Shown here: positions 8,900 to 20,239 of the stretch, piece by piece
How positions within the stretch are numbered: the first letter of the stretch is position 1
Layout of the letters: every line of letters starts with the position of its first letter
From: Streptacidiphilus jiangxiensis
Lineage (GTDB): Bacteria; Actinomycetota; Actinomycetes; Streptomycetales; Streptomycetaceae
Assembly (NCBI RefSeq): GCF_900109465.1
Contig: NZ_FOAZ01000005.1
Location: 18,473-82,472 of the forward strand
Reading direction: 5' to 3'
DNA length: 64,000 nucleotides
The notes under the pieces: generated by a model
Told to the model about the DNA's origin: nothing
Seen by the model: the letters and a program-made list of their open reading frames with translations, nothing else
The model's database searches: none
Translations under genes and position numbers: made by a program

Positions 8900-10177
8900 A
8901 TGACTCTTGACGACATCACCTCGCGCGGGGAGGTCCCGGAGCTTCCGGGGGAGGCGCCGCCGTACACGCGTCGCCGGGACGCGGTGGTGGCGCGCGTGCG
9001 CGCGGCCGGGGTGCGGTTCGGCCCCGCGATGGCCCTGTACGGCGGGGTGAAGCTGATCGGGCTGGCGGTCTTCCTGAGACTGCTGGCCTACTCGGGCACC
9101 TACCGCACCAACACGCCGCGCTACGGCGGCGGCGCCAAGCCGTGGGACGTGCTGGGCTCGTGGGACGGCTGGTGGTACCAGGACGTCGCCGCGCACGGTT
9201 ACCACCCGGCGCTGACGCCGATGGCACCGCTCGGGCCGTTCACGATGGAGCAGAACTCCGTCGCCTTCTTCCCGCTGTATCCGGGCGCGATGCGGCTGGT
9301 CAGCGAGGTGACGGGGCTCGGGCTGTACGGCGCGGGCATGCTGGTCTCGATCGTGGCCTCGTTCGTGGCGGCGGCGGGGATCTTCGCGCTGACGGAGGCG
9401 GTCACGTCGAGCCGCCGTGCGGGCGTGCTCGCGGCGGGGCTGTGGGCGGTGTTCCCGGCCGCCTCGGTGCAGTGGTCGGTCTACTCGGAGTCGCTGTTCA
9501 CCGCGCTGGCGGCGTGGGCCTGTTACGCGGTGGTGCGCCGCCGTTGGTACCTGGCGGGTTCGCTGACGCTGTTGGCCGGACTGACCCGTCCGTCGGCGGT
9601 GACGCTGATCGCCGGCGTGGTGCTGGCGGCGCTGGTCGCGATCTACCGCACCCGCAGGGGCAGCTTCTCGGGGCCGCTGTTCACGATCGCGGCGGCGCCG
9701 CTGGGCCTGCTCGGGTACCTGACCTGGCTGGGTCTGGCCCTGCACGACTTCCACGGCTACTTCACCTTGCAGCAGCGGGCCTGGGCGCACTCCTTCGACT
9801 GGGGCGGCAACGCCTTCAAGTCGATCCAGGGCCTCCTGCTGGGGCGGTACGACTACCTCTTCCCCTACCCGACCGAGGACCTGGTCGGGTTGGCGGTGCT
9901 GATGTGCCTGCCGGTCCTGGTCCTGCTGCTGATCCGGCTGCGTCCACCGGTGGTGCTGGTGGTCTACACGCTCGGCACGATCGCGATGATCGTGCTGAGC
10001 CAGCAGATGTTCGGCACGATCAGCCGCTTCGCGATGCCGCTCTTCCCGCTCGCCATCCCCCTGGCCCTGGCCCTCAGGCGGCTGAGCCGCGCCCAGGCGC
10101 TGGTGCTGCTGCTGATCCTGGGCGCGCTCTCGGGCTGGTACGGGGGGTACGCGATCTTCAACCTCGGGGTGCCGTAA
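8900..10177 (+). CDS. Membrane mannosyltransferase (PIG-V-like GT-C) family protein
   Basis: A 425-residue multi-pass membrane protein. The cytosolic N-terminus is followed by about nine or ten hydrophobic segments and a first extracytoplasmic loop containing SWDGWWYQDVAAHGYHP, the kind of acidic loop motif seen in PIG-V/GT-C mannosyltransferases. Later FFPLYPGAMRLV and SVYSESLFTALAAWACY also match that group. It probably uses a polyprenyl-phosphate sugar on the outer membrane face; the acceptor is unknown. It begins 10 bp after the reductase gene and probably shares its transcript, which ends at the terminator at 10202. Confidence 0.72.
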   Translation: MTLDDITSRGEVPELPGEAPPYTRRRDAVVARVRAAGVRFGPAMALYGGVKLIGLAVFLRLLAYSGTYRTNTPRYGGGAKPWDVLGSWDGWWYQDVAAHGYHPALTPMAPLGPFTMEQNSVAFFPLYPGAMRLVSEVTGLGLYGAGMLVSIVASFVAAAGIFALTEAVTSSRRAGVLAAGLWAVFPAASVQWSVYSESLFTALAAWACYAVVRRRWYLAGSLTLLAGLTRPSAVTLIAGVVLAALVAIYRTRRGSFSGPLFTIAAAPLGLLGYLTWLGLALHDFHGYFTLQQRAWAHSFDWGGNAFKSIQGLLLGRYDYLFPYPTEDLVGLAVLMCLPVLVLLLIRLRPPVVLVVYTLGTIAMIVLSQQMFGTISRFAMPLFPLAIPLALALRRLSRAQALVLLLILGALSGWYGGYAIFNLGVP

Positions 10178-10201
10178 CCCGAACCGCCCGCCTTCTCCGC
10201 A

Positions 10202-10230
10202 ACGCCCCGGCTGCTCGTCAGCCGGGGCGT
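10202..10230 (+). terminator. Terminator between the mannosyltransferase gene and nuo
   Basis: A perfect 12-bp stem, ACGCCCCGGCTG (10202-10213) with CAGCCGGGGCGT (10219-10230), and a CTCGT loop. It lies 25 bp after the mannosyltransferase stop codon and separates that unit from the nuo promoter region. Confidence 0.85.
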
Positions 10231-10361
10231 TCGTGTTTCACCCTCCGGCGAGGAGGTTCACTAACACGTGTCCGGGCCAGGATCAAAACTTGCCATGGAT
10301 GCCGCGCCGATGATAGGCGGACCCCCTTCGAGCTGGGGCGATTCCGCTCGGCACCACGGCT

Positions 10362-10377
10362 TGTGAATGAATGCACA
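10362..10377. promoter_or_regulatory. Second, weaker Rex-like site
   Basis: TGTGAATGAATGCACA matches the Rex operator pattern TGTGAAC-N3-TTCACA at all but two of its 13 fixed positions. It is about 150 bp upstream of the stronger site. It may be an auxiliary site or chance. Confidence 0.35.
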
Positions 10378-10510
10378 CGCAATGTGTCTGATTTTGCACT
10401 CTCATTGCTTCATGATCATCCGTCAGGTGGCGTAGATCACAATCTTGGTGCGTGACCGCGTGTCGCAGATCACATGCGAAGAGGCATAGGATGCAGCCGT
10501 CTTGGGAGCT

Positions 10511-10526
10511 TGTGAACTGCCTCACA
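10511..10526. promoter_or_regulatory. Rex (NADH/NAD+) operator upstream of nuoA
   Basis: TGTGAACTGCCTCACA matches the Streptomyces Rex operator TGTGAAC-N3-TTCACA with one mismatch. It lies 53 bp before the nuoA start and just after a candidate -10 (TAGGAT, 10487-10492), where a bound repressor would act as a road-block. Rex releases DNA when NADH/NAD+ rises, so complex I would be induced when NADH accumulates. The rest of the 348-bp gap (10231-10578) holds two AGATCACA copies (10434, 10468 region) and no gene. Confidence 0.75.
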
Positions 10527-10578
10527 TGTGGGGATCACGGTGATGAGCTCGGAATGACGGCTGGAGAGGTCGTTCGGC

Positions 10579-10938
10579 ATGAACGCTTATGCGCCGATTC
10601 TGGTACTTGGCGCCATTGCGGCCGCGTTCGCGGTCGGCTCCGTGGCCATGGCCGCGCTGACCGGCCCGAAGCGCTACAACCGGGCCAAGCTCGACGCCTA
10701 CGAGTGCGGGATCGAGCCCACGCCGCAAGCGGCCGGGGGCGGGCGGTTCCCGATCAAGTACTACCTGACGGCGATGCTCTTCATCGTCTTCGACATCGAG
10801 ATCGTCTTCCTCTATCCGTGGGCCGTCACCTTCGACGCCCTGGGGATCTTCGGCCTGGTCGAGATGGTGCTCTTCATCGCCACGGTGTTCGTCGCCTACG
10901 CCTATGTCTGGCGTCGTGGCGGCCTTGAGTGGGACTGA
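10579..10938 (+). CDS. nuoA: NADH-quinone oxidoreductase subunit A
   Basis: A 119-residue, three-helix membrane subunit of complex I. The conserved loop segment YECGIEP and the second-helix motif FDIEIVFLYPWA are present. It helps form the quinone-site/membrane-arm junction. The start ATG 10579 follows GGAGAGG. It opens the 14-gene nuo operon, which runs unbroken to nuoN with nearly all genes overlapping by 4 bp. Confidence 0.96.
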   Translation: MNAYAPILVLGAIAAAFAVGSVAMAALTGPKRYNRAKLDAYECGIEPTPQAAGGGRFPIKYYLTAMLFIVFDIEIVFLYPWAVTFDALGIFGLVEMVLFIATVFVAYAYVWRRGGLEWD

Positions 10939-10956
10939 CGGGAGAGGGCAGAAGAG

Positions 10957-11511
10957 ATGGGTATCGAGGAGAAGCTGCCCAGCGGCTTCCTGCTCACCAC
11001 GGTCGAGCAGGCCGCGGGTTGGGTGCGCAAGAGCTCGCTCTTCCCGGCGACCTTCGGGCTCGCGTGCTGCGCGATCGAGATGATGACGACCGGCGCCGGC
11101 CGCTATGACCTGGCCCGGTTCGGCATGGAGGTGTTCCGTGGCTCGCCGCGGCAGGCCGATCTGATGATCGTCGCCGGCCGGGTCAGCCAGAAGATGGCCC
11201 CGGTGGTGCGCCAGGTCTACGACCAGATGGCCAACCCCAAGTGGGTCATCTCGATGGGCGTCTGCGCCTCCTCCGGCGGGATGTTCAACAACTACGCGAT
11301 CGTTCAGGGCGTCGACCACGTCATCCCGGTCGACATCTACCTGCCCGGCTGTCCGCCGCGGCCGGAGATGCTGATGGACGCCATCCTCAAGCTCCACGAC
11401 CAGATCCGCCACGAGAAGCTCGGTGCCCACAGGCGCCGGGCCGACGAGGAGGCGGAGCAGCAGGCGCTGGGCGCGACCCCGACGATCGAGATGAAGGGGC
11501 TGCTGCGATGA
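10957..11511 (+). CDS. nuoB: NADH-quinone oxidoreductase subunit B
   Basis: The 184-residue subunit that carries the terminal [4Fe-4S] cluster N2, which hands electrons to quinone. The ligands are the tandem C37-C38 (LACCAIEMM), C103 (MGVCASSGG) and C132 (LPGCPPRPE). The last 40 residues form a charged tail ([11 protein letters not shown]) beyond the core fold. Its stop overlaps the nuoC start (ATGA). Confidence 0.97.
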   Translation: MGIEEKLPSGFLLTTVEQAAGWVRKSSLFPATFGLACCAIEMMTTGAGRYDLARFGMEVFRGSPRQADLMIVAGRVSQKMAPVVRQVYDQMANPKWVISMGVCASSGGMFNNYAIVQGVDHVIPVDIYLPGCPPRPEMLMDAILKLHDQIRHEKLGAHRRRADEEAEQQALGATPTIEMKGLLR

Positions 11512-12263
11512 GCGAGAACGTGGGCGAGAACGTTCCGGTGCCTCGCGAGGGGCAGACGGAGCTGGAGGTCATCGGCGTCCGGCACGGCATGTTCGGGTCG
11601 GGCAACGCGGCCAACGGCGGCTCCGGCGACACCTCCGGGTACGGCCGGCTGGTCAGGCCGATCGTGCTGCCGCCGGCCAGCAGCCGCCCCTACGGCGGCC
11701 CCGGCGGAGCCGGCTCGTCGCACGGAGTGTTCGACGAGGTCGCCGACGAGTTCGAGGGTGCGCTCGAGGAGCAGGGCCTGAGCGCGGACGCGGCGATCGA
11801 GAAGACCGTCGTCGACCGCGACGAGATCACCTTCCACGTCCGCCGCGAGCACCTCGTCCAGGCGATGCGGACGCTGCGCGACGACCCGGCGCTCCGCTTC
11901 GAACTGTGCACCGGCGTCAGCGGGGTGCACTATCCGGGCGATGCCGGACGCGAGCTGCACGCGGTCTACCACCTGCGCTCGATCACCCACAACCGGCTGA
12001 TCCGCGTGGAGTGCTCGGCGCCCGACGGCGACCCGCACATCCCGTCCACCGTCGCGATCTACCCGACCAACGACTGGCACGAGCGCGAGACCTACGACTT
12101 CTTCGGCATCGTCTTCGACGACCACCCGGCGTTGACGCGGATCATGATGCCGGACGACTGGCTGGGCCACCCGCAGCGCAAGGACTACCCGCTCGGCGGC
12201 ATTCCCGTCGAGTACAAGGGCGCGCAGATCCCGGCTCCCGACCAGCGGAGGTCGTACTCCTGA
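11508..12263 (+). CDS. nuoC: NADH-quinone oxidoreductase subunit C
   Basis: A 251-residue peripheral-arm subunit. The core fold covers residues 100-251, with [27 protein letters not shown] and the C-terminal [13 protein letters not shown] signature. The first 90 residues are a Gly-rich, probably flexible N-terminal extension of the actinobacterial type. ATG 11508 overlaps the nuoB stop; a further upstream start would run inside nuoB. Confidence 0.96.
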   Translation: MSENVGENVPVPREGQTELEVIGVRHGMFGSGNAANGGSGDTSGYGRLVRPIVLPPASSRPYGGPGGAGSSHGVFDEVADEFEGALEEQGLSADAAIEKTVVDRDEITFHVRREHLVQAMRTLRDDPALRFELCTGVSGVHYPGDAGRELHAVYHLRSITHNRLIRVECSAPDGDPHIPSTVAIYPTNDWHERETYDFFGIVFDDHPALTRIMMPDDWLGHPQRKDYPLGGIPVEYKGAQIPAPDQRRSYS

Positions 12264-13600
12264 TGAGCACTCACGAGACCGCGCAGGCAACCGAGCGCGA
12301 GACGACCGAGGGCCGGGTCTACACCGTCACCGGCGGCGACTGGGACGAGATCGTCACCGCCGCGGCGAAGGCCGACGACGAGCGGATCATCGTCAACATG
12401 GGTCCGCAGCACCCGTCCACGCACGGCGTGCTGCGCCTGATCCTGGAGATCGACGGCGAGACGGTGCAGGAGGCCCGCTGCGGCATCGGCTACCTGCACA
12501 CCGGCATCGAGAAGAACATGGAGTTCCGCAACTGGGTCCAGGGCACGACCTTCGTGACCCGCATGGACTACCTGACGCCGCTCTACAACGAGACCGCCTA
12601 CTGCCTCGCGGTGGAGAAGCTGCTCGGGATCACCGACGACATCCCGGAGCGGGCCAGCGTCATCCGCGTGATGATGATGGAGCTCAACCGAATCTCCTCG
12701 CACCTGGTGTGCCTCGCCACCGGCGGCATGGAGATCGGCTCCACCACGCTGATGATCTACGGCTTCCGTGACCGCGAGGTCATCCTCGACATCTTCGAGC
12801 TGGTCACCGGCCTGCGCATGAACCACGCCTACGTCCGCCCCGGCGGCCTGGCGCAGGACCTGCCGCCCGGCGCGCTGGACCAGATCCGCGAGGGCGTGAA
12901 GCTGCTGCGCTCGCGGATGCACGAGTACGACAAGCTGGCCACCAACAACCCGGTCTTCAAGGCCCGTCTGGTCGACGTCGGCTACCTGGACCTCGCCGGC
13001 TGCATGGCCCTCGGGGCCACCGGGCCGATCCTGCGGGCCACCGGCCTGCCGCACGACCTGCGCAAGTCGCAGCCGTACTGCGGCTACGAGAGCTACGACT
13101 TCGAGGTCGAGACCGCCGACGGCTGCGACTCCTACGGCCGCTTCCTGATCCGCCTGCGCGAGATGGAGCAGTCGCTGCGGATCGTCGAGCAGTGCCTGGA
13201 GCGGCTCAAGAGCGGCAACGGGGCGGTGATGGTCGCCGACCGGAAGATCGCCTGGCCGGCGCAGCTCTCGCTCGGTGCGGACGGGATGGGCAACTCGCTC
13301 GACCACATCCGCACCATCATGGGCGAGTCCATGGAGGCGCTGATCCACCACTTCAAGCTGGTGACCGAGGGCTTCCACGTCCCGGCGGGGCAGGCCTACG
13401 TGGCGGTCGAGTCCCCCAAGGGCGAGCTGGGCGTGCACGTCGTCTCCGACGGCGGCACCCGGCCGTACCGGGTGCACTTCCGCGACCCGAGCTTCACCAA
13501 CCTGCAGACAGTGGCCGCGATGTGCGAGGGCGGGCAGGTCGCGGACGTCATCGTCGCGGTGGCCGGCATCGACCCGGTGATGGGAGGCGTGGACCGGTGA
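12263..13600 (+). CDS. nuoD: NADH-quinone oxidoreductase subunit D
   Basis: A 445-residue subunit related to the hydrogenase large subunit. It forms most of the quinone pocket with Nuo[16 protein letters not shown] near residues 45-59 contains the His loop that protonates quinone. [14 protein letters not shown] and the C-terminal DPVMGGVDR are conserved. The ATG overlaps the nuoC TGA by one base. The first 40 residues are a variable extension. Confidence 0.97.
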   Translation: MSTHETAQATERETTEGRVYTVTGGDWDEIVTAAAKADDERIIVNMGPQHPSTHGVLRLILEIDGETVQEARCGIGYLHTGIEKNMEFRNWVQGTTFVTRMDYLTPLYNETAYCLAVEKLLGITDDIPERASVIRVMMMELNRISSHLVCLATGGMEIGSTTLMIYGFRDREVILDIFELVTGLRMNHAYVRPGGLAQDLPPGALDQIREGVKLLRSRMHEYDKLATNNPVFKARLVDVGYLDLAGCMALGATGPILRATGLPHDLRKSQPYCGYESYDFEVETADGCDSYGRFLIRLREMEQSLRIVEQCLERLKSGNGAVMVADRKIAWPAQLSLGADGMGNSLDHIRTIMGESMEALIHHFKLVTEGFHVPAGQAYVAVESPKGELGVHVVSDGGTRPYRVHFRDPSFTNLQTVAAMCEGGQVADVIVAVAGIDPVMGGVDR

Positions 13601-14376
13601 GTGCCACCGAGCATGTACAGCTGGGCCTGCCGGAGCTTCCGGCGGAGCCCTACCCGGCCGAGGTGCGCGAGCGGCTGGACGCGGACGCGGCGGCGGTCGT
13701 CGCCCGCTACCCGCAGTCGCGTTCGGCGCTGCTGCCGCTGCTGCACCTGGTGCAGGCCGAGGAGGGTTTCGTCTCCCGGACCGGCATCCGGTACTGCGCC
13801 GAGCAGTTGGGTCTGACCACGGCCGAGGTCACCGCCGTCGCGACCTTCTACACGATGTACCGGCGCCGTCCGGCGGGCGCGTACCACGTCGGGGTCTGCA
13901 CCAACACGCTGTGCGCGGTGCTCGGCGGCGACCAGATCTTCGCCGAGCTGCAGCAGCACCTCGGGATCGGCAACAACGAGACGACCGCGGACGGTTCGAT
14001 CTCGCTGGAGCACATCGAGTGCAACGCGGCCTGCGACTACGCGCCCGTGGTGATGGTCAACTGGGAGTTCTTCGACAACCAGGACCCGGAGAGCGCACGG
14101 CAGTTGGTCGACGACCTGCGCGCGGGCGCCGAGGTGAGGCCCACCCGCGGCGCGCGGCTGTGCAGCTTCAAGGAGACCGCGCGGATCCTGGCCGGGTTCC
14201 CCGACGAGCGGCCGGGCGCCGTGGACGAGTCGGGCGCCGGTGGCGCACCGTCCCTGGCCGGACTGCGGCTCGCGCGCGGCGAGACGCTGCCGGGCACCGG
14301 CGGCGGCACCAAGGTGGTCGCGCCCCGCCAGCAGGAGAGCACCGACGAAGGCGATGCGGAAGGGGAGCAGGCATGA
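13597..14376 (+). CDS. nuoE: NADH-quinone oxidoreductase subunit E
   Basis: A 259-residue thioredoxin-like subunit with the [2Fe-2S] cluster N1a. The four ligands are C101, C106, C142 and C146 (CTNTLC ... ECNAAC). The start GTG 13597 overlaps the nuoD stop. The region after residue 190 ([19 protein letters not shown] and on) is an extra low-complexity tail common in actinobacterial NuoE. With NuoF and NuoG it makes the NADH-oxidising module, so this complex takes NADH rather than only F420H2 or ferredoxin. Confidence 0.96.
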   Translation: MSATEHVQLGLPELPAEPYPAEVRERLDADAAAVVARYPQSRSALLPLLHLVQAEEGFVSRTGIRYCAEQLGLTTAEVTAVATFYTMYRRRPAGAYHVGVCTNTLCAVLGGDQIFAELQQHLGIGNNETTADGSISLEHIECNAACDYAPVVMVNWEFFDNQDPESARQLVDDLRAGAEVRPTRGARLCSFKETARILAGFPDERPGAVDESGAGGAPSLAGLRLARGETLPGTGGGTKVVAPRQQESTDEGDAEGEQA

Positions 14377-15803
14377 CCGCGACGCACCCGGAGAAGCTGC
14401 TCTCCCCGGTCCTCTCCGCGACCTGGGGCGAGGAGAAGCCCTGGCGGCTCGCCACCTACCGCGCGCACGACGGCTACAAGGGCCTGCACGAGGCGCTGCG
14501 GATGAACCCGGACGACGTCATCGCGCTGGTCAAGGACGCGGGCCTGCGCGGCCGCGGCGGCGCAGGCTTCCCGACGGGCATGAAGTGGCAGTTCATCCCG
14601 CAGGGCGACGGCAAGCCGCACTACCTCGTCGTGAACGCGGACGAGTCGGAGCCGGGCACCTGCAAGGACATCCCGCTGCTCTTCGCGAACCCGCACTCGC
14701 TCATCGAGGGCATGATCATCGCGAGCTGGGCGATCCGCTGCAGCCACGCCTTCATCTACCTGCGCGGTGAGACCGTCCCGGTGCTGCGGCGCCTGCACGC
14801 GGCCGTCCAGGAGGCGTACGACGCCGGGTACCTGGGGCAGAACGTGCTGGGCAGCGGCTTCGACCTGGACATCACCGTCCACGCGGGCGCCGGCGCCTAC
14901 ATCTGCGGCGAGGAGACGGCGCTGCTCGACTCCCTCGAGGGCCGCCGCGGCCAGCCGCGGCTGCGGCCGCCGTTCCCGGCCGTCGCGGGTCTGTACGCCT
15001 GCCCGACGGTGGTGAACAACGTCGAGTCGATCGCCTCCGTGCCCGCGATCCTGCACCAGGGCAAGGACTGGTTCCGCTCGATGGGCAGCGAGAAGTCCCC
15101 CGGCTTCACGCTCTACTCGCTCTCGGGGCACGTCACCAACCCGGGCCAGTACGAGGCGCCGCTCGGTGTCACGCTGCGGCAGCTGCTGGACATCAGCGGC
15201 GGCGTCCGCGAGGGCCACACGCTGAAGTTCTGGACGCCGGGCGGCTCCTCGACGCCGATGTTCACCGACAAGCACCTCGACGTGCCGCTCGACTACGAGG
15301 GCGTCGGCGCGGCCGGCTCCATGCTCGGCACCAAGGCGCTGCAGGTCTTCGACGAGACCACCTGTGTGGTCCGGGCGGTGACGCGGTGGACGGAGTTCTA
15401 CGCCCACGAGTCGTGCGGCAAGTGCACCCCCTGCCGCGAGGGCACCTACTGGCTGGTCCAGCTGCTGCGCCGGATCGAGGCGGGCGAGGGCGTGCCGGGC
15501 GACCTGGAGAAGCTGAACGACATCGCCGACAACATCAACGGCAAGTCCTTCTGCGCCCTGGGCGACGGCGCGGCGAGCCCGATCTTCTCCTCGCTGCAGT
15601 ACTTCCGCGACGAGTACGAGCAGCACCTGCGCGAGCGCCGCTGCCCGTTCGACCCGTCCGCGTCGACGGTCTGGGCGGGGACGCGCGGACGCCGCTCGAC
15701 TCTCGGCAGGGACCGCAGTCCCGACGAGGACCCGCCGGGTGATCGAGGCCAGGACGGGCGTAACGGCGACTTCGACCCGAGCGAGAACGGAGTGCTGGCG
15801 TGA
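14373..15803 (+). CDS. nuoF: NADH-quinone oxidoreductase subunit F
   Basis: A 476-residue NADH- and FMN-binding subunit. [13 protein letters not shown] at residues 60-72 is the NADH/FMN glycine-rich loop, [14 protein letters not shown] the FMN motif, and [11 protein letters not shown] (C348, C351, C354) plus a later Cys in KSFCALGDG hold cluster N3. After residue about 430 there is a charged, Arg/Asp-rich tail. ATG 14373 overlaps nuoE. Confidence 0.97.
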   Translation: MTATHPEKLLSPVLSATWGEEKPWRLATYRAHDGYKGLHEALRMNPDDVIALVKDAGLRGRGGAGFPTGMKWQFIPQGDGKPHYLVVNADESEPGTCKDIPLLFANPHSLIEGMIIASWAIRCSHAFIYLRGETVPVLRRLHAAVQEAYDAGYLGQNVLGSGFDLDITVHAGAGAYICGEETALLDSLEGRRGQPRLRPPFPAVAGLYACPTVVNNVESIASVPAILHQGKDWFRSMGSEKSPGFTLYSLSGHVTNPGQYEAPLGVTLRQLLDISGGVREGHTLKFWTPGGSSTPMFTDKHLDVPLDYEGVGAAGSMLGTKALQVFDETTCVVRAVTRWTEFYAHESCGKCTPCREGTYWLVQLLRRIEAGEGVPGDLEKLNDIADNINGKSFCALGDGAASPIFSSLQYFRDEYEQHLRERRCPFDPSASTVWAGTRGRRSTLGRDRSPDEDPPGDRGQDGRNGDFDPSENGVLA

Positions 15804-18301
15804 CCGCGACGGTCCCCGAGAAGAAGACCCCTCAGGCGACGGATGGGCAGTCCGATCTGCTCACCGTCACCGTCGACGGCGTCGAGGTGAAGGTGCCCAA
15901 GGGCACCCTGGTCATCCGCGCCGCCGAGATGATCGGTGTGGAGATCCCGCGCTTCTGCGACCACCCGCTGCTGGCCCCGGCCGGCGCCTGCCGGCAGTGC
16001 ATCGTCGAGGTGGAGGGCCAGCGCAAGCCGGTCGCCTCCTGCACGATGGAGTGCGCCGACGGCATGGTGGTGAAGTCGCAGATCACCTCGCCGGTCGCGG
16101 AGAAGGCGCAGCGCGGGGTGATGGAGCTGCTGCTCATCAACCACCCGCTGGACTGCCCGGTCTGCGACAAGGGCGGCGAGTGCCCGCTGCAGAACCAGGC
16201 GCTCTCGCACGGGCAGAGCGACAGCCGCTTCGAGGGCGTGAAGCGGACCTACGAGAAGCCGATGCCGATCAGCACCCAGGTGCTGCTGGACCGTGAGCGC
16301 TGCGTGCTCTGCGCGCGCTGCACCCGCTTCAGCGAGCAGATCGCCGGTGACCCGTTCATCGAGTTGGTGGAGCGTGGGGCGCTCCAGCAGGTCGGGACGG
16401 GCGCGGGCGACGACTTCCGGTCGTACTTCTCCGGCAACACCATCCAGATCTGCCCGGTCGGCGCGCTGACCTCGGCGGCCTACCGGTTCCGGTCCCGGCC
16501 GTTCGACCTCACCTCCTCGGCGAGCGTCTGCGAGCACTGCGCGAGCGGCTGCGCGACGCGGACCGACCACCGGCGCGGCAAGGTGCTGCGGCGCCAGGCC
16601 GGTGACGAGCCGGCCGTGAACGAGGAGTGGAGCTGCGACAAGGGCCGCTTCGCGTTCCGCTACGCGCAGCAGCCGGACCGGATCCACACGCCGCTGCTCC
16701 GCAACGCCGACACCGGAGAGCTGGAGCCCGCCTCCTGGCCGGAGGCGCTGGCCGCCGCGGCACGGGGGCTGGCCGGCAAGCGCGCCGGCGTCCTGGTGGG
16801 CGGCCGGTCGACGGTCGAGGACGCCTACGCCTACGCCAAGTTCGCGCGGGTCGCGCTCGGCACCAACGACGTCGACTTCCGGGTGCGGGTGCACAGCGCG
16901 GAGGAGGCCGAGTTCCTGGCCGCCGCCGTCGCCGGGCACGGCGTGGACCTGGACGGCAACGGTGTCGGCGGTCGCGAAGCGCTCGACTACGCGGCCCTGG
17001 AGGGTGCGAAGACGGTGCTGCTCGCGGGCTTCGAGCCCGAGGACGAGTCGCCGATCGTCTTCCTGCGGCTGCGCAAGGCGGCCCGCACCCGCGGCACGAA
17101 GGTCTTCTCCATCGCGGCCTGGGGCTCGCGGGGCCTGGCCAAGATGGGCGGGACGCTGCTCCCGGCCGCGCCCGGCACCGAGGCCGAGTGGCTGGAGGCG
17201 CTGGCCGAGGGCGAGCCGCTGGACGGCGCGGCGGGCGAGGCGGCGCGACTGCTGCGCGAGCCCGGCGCGGTGGTGCTGGTCGGCGAGCGGTTGGCGGGTT
17301 CGCCCGGCGGCTACAGCGCGGCACTGCGCCTGGCCCGGTTGGCGGGCGCGCGGCTGGCGTGGATCCCGCGGCGGGCGGGCGAGCGCGGGGCGGTCGAGGT
17401 CGGCGCGCTGCCGAACCTGCTGCCCGGCGGCCGTCCGGCCACCGACCCGGAGGCGCGCCGGCAGACGGCCGCCGCCTGGGGCCTGGCCGAGCTGCCGGTC
17501 CGCTTCGGTCGCGACACCGGCGGCATCCTCACCGCCGCCGCGTCGGGCGAGTTGGACGCGTTGCTGGTCGGCGGCGTCGAGATCGACGACCTGCCGGACC
17601 CGACGCTCGCCGACCAGGCGCTGGCCCGGGCCGGCTTCGTGGTCAGTCTGGAGCTGCGGCCGAGCGCGGTCACCGCGCGGGCGGACGTGGTGCTGCCGGT
17701 CGCGGCGGTCGCCGAGAAGGCGGGCACCTTCCTGGACTGGGAGGGCAGGGTCCGCTCCTTCGAGGCGGCGCTCAAGCCGGACCAGATGACACAGCGCCAC
17801 CTGGGCGACGACCTGCGCGTGCTGCACATGCTGGCCGACGCGATGGACGAACACCTGGGCCTGCCGGACGTGACCGCGGCCCGCCGTGAGCTGGACGGGT
17901 TCGGGCCGTGGCGCGGCGAGCGCGCGGACGCGCCGATCGAGCTGGCCCGGCCGTTGCCGCGGCCGAGCGCGGGCGAGGCGGTGCTGGCCGGCTGGCGGCA
18001 GCTGCTCGACAACGGCGTGCTGCAGCAGGGCGACCCCGCGCTCGCGGGCACCCGGCACCCGGCCGTCGCCCGGCTCTCGCCCGCGACGGCCGCCGAGGTC
18101 GGCGTCGCCGACGGCGCGCCGCTGACGGTGACCGGCCCGGCCGGTGCCGTCACGCTGCCGCTGGCGATCACGCCGGAGCTGCCGGACCGGGTGGTCTGGC
18201 TGCCGCTCAACTCCACGCCCGCCGGTGCGGCCCGGGGGATCGGCGCGGTGCCCGGCCGGATCGTGGCACTGGCCTCTACGACGGATGAGGAGCAGCGGTG
18301 A
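15800..18301 (+). CDS. nuoG: NADH-quinone oxidoreductase subunit G
   Basis: The largest peripheral subunit, 833 residues. It begins with a plant-type [2Fe-2S] domain ([16 protein letters not shown]), then the His/Cys3 [4Fe-4S] domain ([13 protein letters not shown]), a ferredoxin-like cluster ([10 protein letters not shown] ... CPVG), and [11 protein letters not shown] with a later CDKGRF, the extra cluster of bacterial NuoG. The remaining 550 residues are a molybdopterin-oxidoreductase-like domain that in complex I carries no cofactor. It uses GTG 15800, overlapping nuoF. Confidence 0.96.
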   Translation: MTATVPEKKTPQATDGQSDLLTVTVDGVEVKVPKGTLVIRAAEMIGVEIPRFCDHPLLAPAGACRQCIVEVEGQRKPVASCTMECADGMVVKSQITSPVAEKAQRGVMELLLINHPLDCPVCDKGGECPLQNQALSHGQSDSRFEGVKRTYEKPMPISTQVLLDRERCVLCARCTRFSEQIAGDPFIELVERGALQQVGTGAGDDFRSYFSGNTIQICPVGALTSAAYRFRSRPFDLTSSASVCEHCASGCATRTDHRRGKVLRRQAGDEPAVNEEWSCDKGRFAFRYAQQPDRIHTPLLRNADTGELEPASWPEALAAAARGLAGKRAGVLVGGRSTVEDAYAYAKFARVALGTNDVDFRVRVHSAEEAEFLAAAVAGHGVDLDGNGVGGREALDYAALEGAKTVLLAGFEPEDESPIVFLRLRKAARTRGTKVFSIAAWGSRGLAKMGGTLLPAAPGTEAEWLEALAEGEPLDGAAGEAARLLREPGAVVLVGERLAGSPGGYSAALRLARLAGARLAWIPRRAGERGAVEVGALPNLLPGGRPATDPEARRQTAAAWGLAELPVRFGRDTGGILTAAASGELDALLVGGVEIDDLPDPTLADQALARAGFVVSLELRPSAVTARADVVLPVAAVAEKAGTFLDWEGRVRSFEAALKPDQMTQRHLGDDLRVLHMLADAMDEHLGLPDVTAARRELDGFGPWRGERADAPIELARPLPRPSAGEAVLAGWRQLLDNGVLQQGDPALAGTRHPAVARLSPATAAEVGVADGAPLTVTGPAGAVTLPLAITPELPDRVVWLPLNSTPAGAARGIGAVPGRIVALASTTDEEQR

Positions 18302-19650
18302 TGCATCAATCGGTGCTGCTGGCGGCCGAGGACCTCTCCTGGTTCGGGCGCGACCCCTGGTGGCTGGTGCTGCTGAAGGCGGTGTTCTGCTTCGCGTTCC
18401 TGGTCCTGACGGTGCTCATCGCCATCGTCTGGGAGCGCAAGGTCGTCGCCTGGATGCAGCTGCGCATCGGCCCCAACCGGCACGGCCCCTGGGGACTGCT
18501 GCAGAGCCTGGCCGACGGCGTGAAGCTGGCCCTGAAGGAGGACCTGGTCGTCACGGCGGCCGACAAGGTGGTCTTCATCCTGGCGCCGGTGATCTCCGCG
18601 ATGCCGGCCTTCATGGCCTTCGCGGTGATCCCGTTCGGCCCGCCGGACCACCAGATCTCCATCTTCGGTACCCGGACCACGATGCAGCTGACCGACCTGC
18701 CGGTCGGCATCCTGTTCATCCTGGCCACCGCCTCGATCGGGATCTACGGCATCGTGCTGGCCGGTTGGGCCTCCGGGTCCACGTACCCGCTGCTGGGCGG
18801 CCTGCGCTCGGCCGCGCAGATGGTCTCCTACGAGATCGCGATGGGCCTGAGCTTCGCGGCGGTCTTCCTCTACTCGGGGTCGATGTCGACCTCGGCGATC
18901 GTGGACGCGCAGACGCACACCTGGTTCGCGGCGCTGCTGCCGGTGAGCTTCCTGGTCTACCTGGTGTCGATGGTCGGCGAGACCAACCGCGCGCCGTTCG
19001 ACCTCCCGGAGGCCGAGGGCGAGCTGGTCGGCGGCTTCAACACCGAGTACTCCTCGCTGAAGTTCGCGATGTTCATGCTGGCCGAGTACATCAACATGGT
19101 CACCGTCTCGGCCGTGGCCAGCGTGATGTTCCTCGGTGGCTGGCGGGCGCCGTGGCCGATCAGCTCCTTCTGGCCGGGCGCCAACCACGGTTGGTGGCCG
19201 ATGCTCTGGCTGATCGTCAAGATCCAGCTGCTGCTCTTCCTCTTCATCTGGCTGCGTGGCACGCTGCCCCGCCTGCGCTACGACCAGTTCATGAAGCTGG
19301 GCTGGAAGGTGCTGATCCCGGTCTCGCTGGTCTGGCTGGTCCTGGTGGCCACCGTCCGGGCGCTGCGCAACCAGGGCTACAACTTCGGCCACGTGGTGCT
19401 GTACGTGGCGGGCGGCGTGATCGCGGTGCTGCTGCTGTCGATCCTCTTCGACATGCTGCGGCCGAAGAAGGCCAAGCCGGGCGAGGCCCAGACCGGGCCG
19501 GCGGCGTTCGACCCGATGGCGGGCGGCTTCCCCGTCCCGCCGATGCCGGGCCAGCAGCTCCCGGTCGTGCCGCGTCGTCCGTCGCGGGTCGGGGCACTCG
19601 AAGCGGAGTCCACCACTGTTCCTGCACTGAAGGGAGACGACGGTGCCTGA
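18298..19650 (+). CDS. nuoH: NADH-quinone oxidoreductase subunit H
   Basis: A 450-residue membrane subunit with about eight helices that joins the quinone chamber to the proton pumps. It has [48 protein letters not shown] (here [17 protein letters not shown]) and the C-terminal [13 protein letters not shown] motifs. The final 75 residues are a cytoplasmic Pro-rich tail. GTG 18298 or the adjacent ATG 18301 starts it; both overlap nuoG. Confidence 0.96.
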   Translation: MMHQSVLLAAEDLSWFGRDPWWLVLLKAVFCFAFLVLTVLIAIVWERKVVAWMQLRIGPNRHGPWGLLQSLADGVKLALKEDLVVTAADKVVFILAPVISAMPAFMAFAVIPFGPPDHQISIFGTRTTMQLTDLPVGILFILATASIGIYGIVLAGWASGSTYPLLGGLRSAAQMVSYEIAMGLSFAAVFLYSGSMSTSAIVDAQTHTWFAALLPVSFLVYLVSMVGETNRAPFDLPEAEGELVGGFNTEYSSLKFAMFMLAEYINMVTVSAVASVMFLGGWRAPWPISSFWPGANHGWWPMLWLIVKIQLLLFLFIWLRGTLPRLRYDQFMKLGWKVLIPVSLVWLVLVATVRALRNQGYNFGHVVLYVAGGVIAVLLLSILFDMLRPKKAKPGEAQTGPAAFDPMAGGFPVPPMPGQQLPVVPRRPSRVGALEAESTTVPALKGDDGA

Positions 19651-20239
19651 CATTCTCGGACCCGCCGCAGGCTTCGGCGTGACCTTCAAGGCCATGTTCA
19701 AGAAGCGCCTGACCGAGCAGTACCCGGAGTACAAGAAGCCCACCGCGCCGCGCTTCCACGGCCGTCACCAGCTCAACCGGCACCCGGACGGGCTGGAGAA
19801 GTGCGTCGGCTGCGAGCTGTGCGCGTGGGCGTGCCCGGCGGACGCCATCTACGTCGAGGGCGCGGACAACACCGACGAGGAGCGCTACTCGCCGGGCGAG
19901 CGGTACGGGCGGGTCTACCAGATCAACTACGCCCGCTGCATCCTCTGCGGGCTCTGCATCGAGGCCTGCCCGACGCGGGCGCTCACCATGACCAACGAGT
20001 ACGAACTCGCCGACAGTTCCCGCGAGTCGCTGATCTTCACCAAGGAGCAGCTGCTCGTCGGGCTGACCGAGGGCATGGTCGACTCGCCGCACTCCATCTT
20101 CCCCGGCATGGAGGAGCGCGACTACTACCAGGGCCGCGTGACCGAGGCCGCGCCGGGAACCGAGCGGCAGGTCGCGCACAGCAAGGGCGCTGTGTCCAAT
20201 GAGGCTGCAGAGCAGCGTGGAGAAGAGGTGGCCTCGTGA
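19643..20239 (+). CDS. nuoI: NADH-quinone oxidoreductase subunit I
   Basis: A 198-residue 8Fe ferredoxin-like subunit with clusters N6a and N6b. The ligands are C54, C57, C60 and C64 ([12 protein letters not shown]) and C99, C102, C105 and C109 ([12 protein letters not shown]). An amphipathic N-terminus rests on the membrane. GTG 19643 overlaps the nuoH end by 8 bp. The C-terminal 35 residues are variable. Confidence 0.97.
   Translation: MPDILGPAAGFGVTFKAMFKKRLTEQYPEYKKPTAPRFHGRHQLNRHPDGLEKCVGCELCAWACPADAIYVEGADNTDEERYSPGERYGRVYQINYARCILCGLCIEACPTRALTMTNEYELADSSRESLIFTKEQLLVGLTEGMVDSPHSIFPGMEERDYYQGRVTEAAPGTERQVAHSKGAVSNEAAEQRGEEVAS

Noticed and set aside
15446..18058. 870-codon open frame opposite nuoF/nuoG, and similar long minus-strand frames such as 4050-6008, 54243-57296 and 59707-62976
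   Set aside because: They are by-products of GC-rich codon use: Arg/Gly/Ala/Gln-rich, no domains, and fully covered by well-recognised genes on the other strand.
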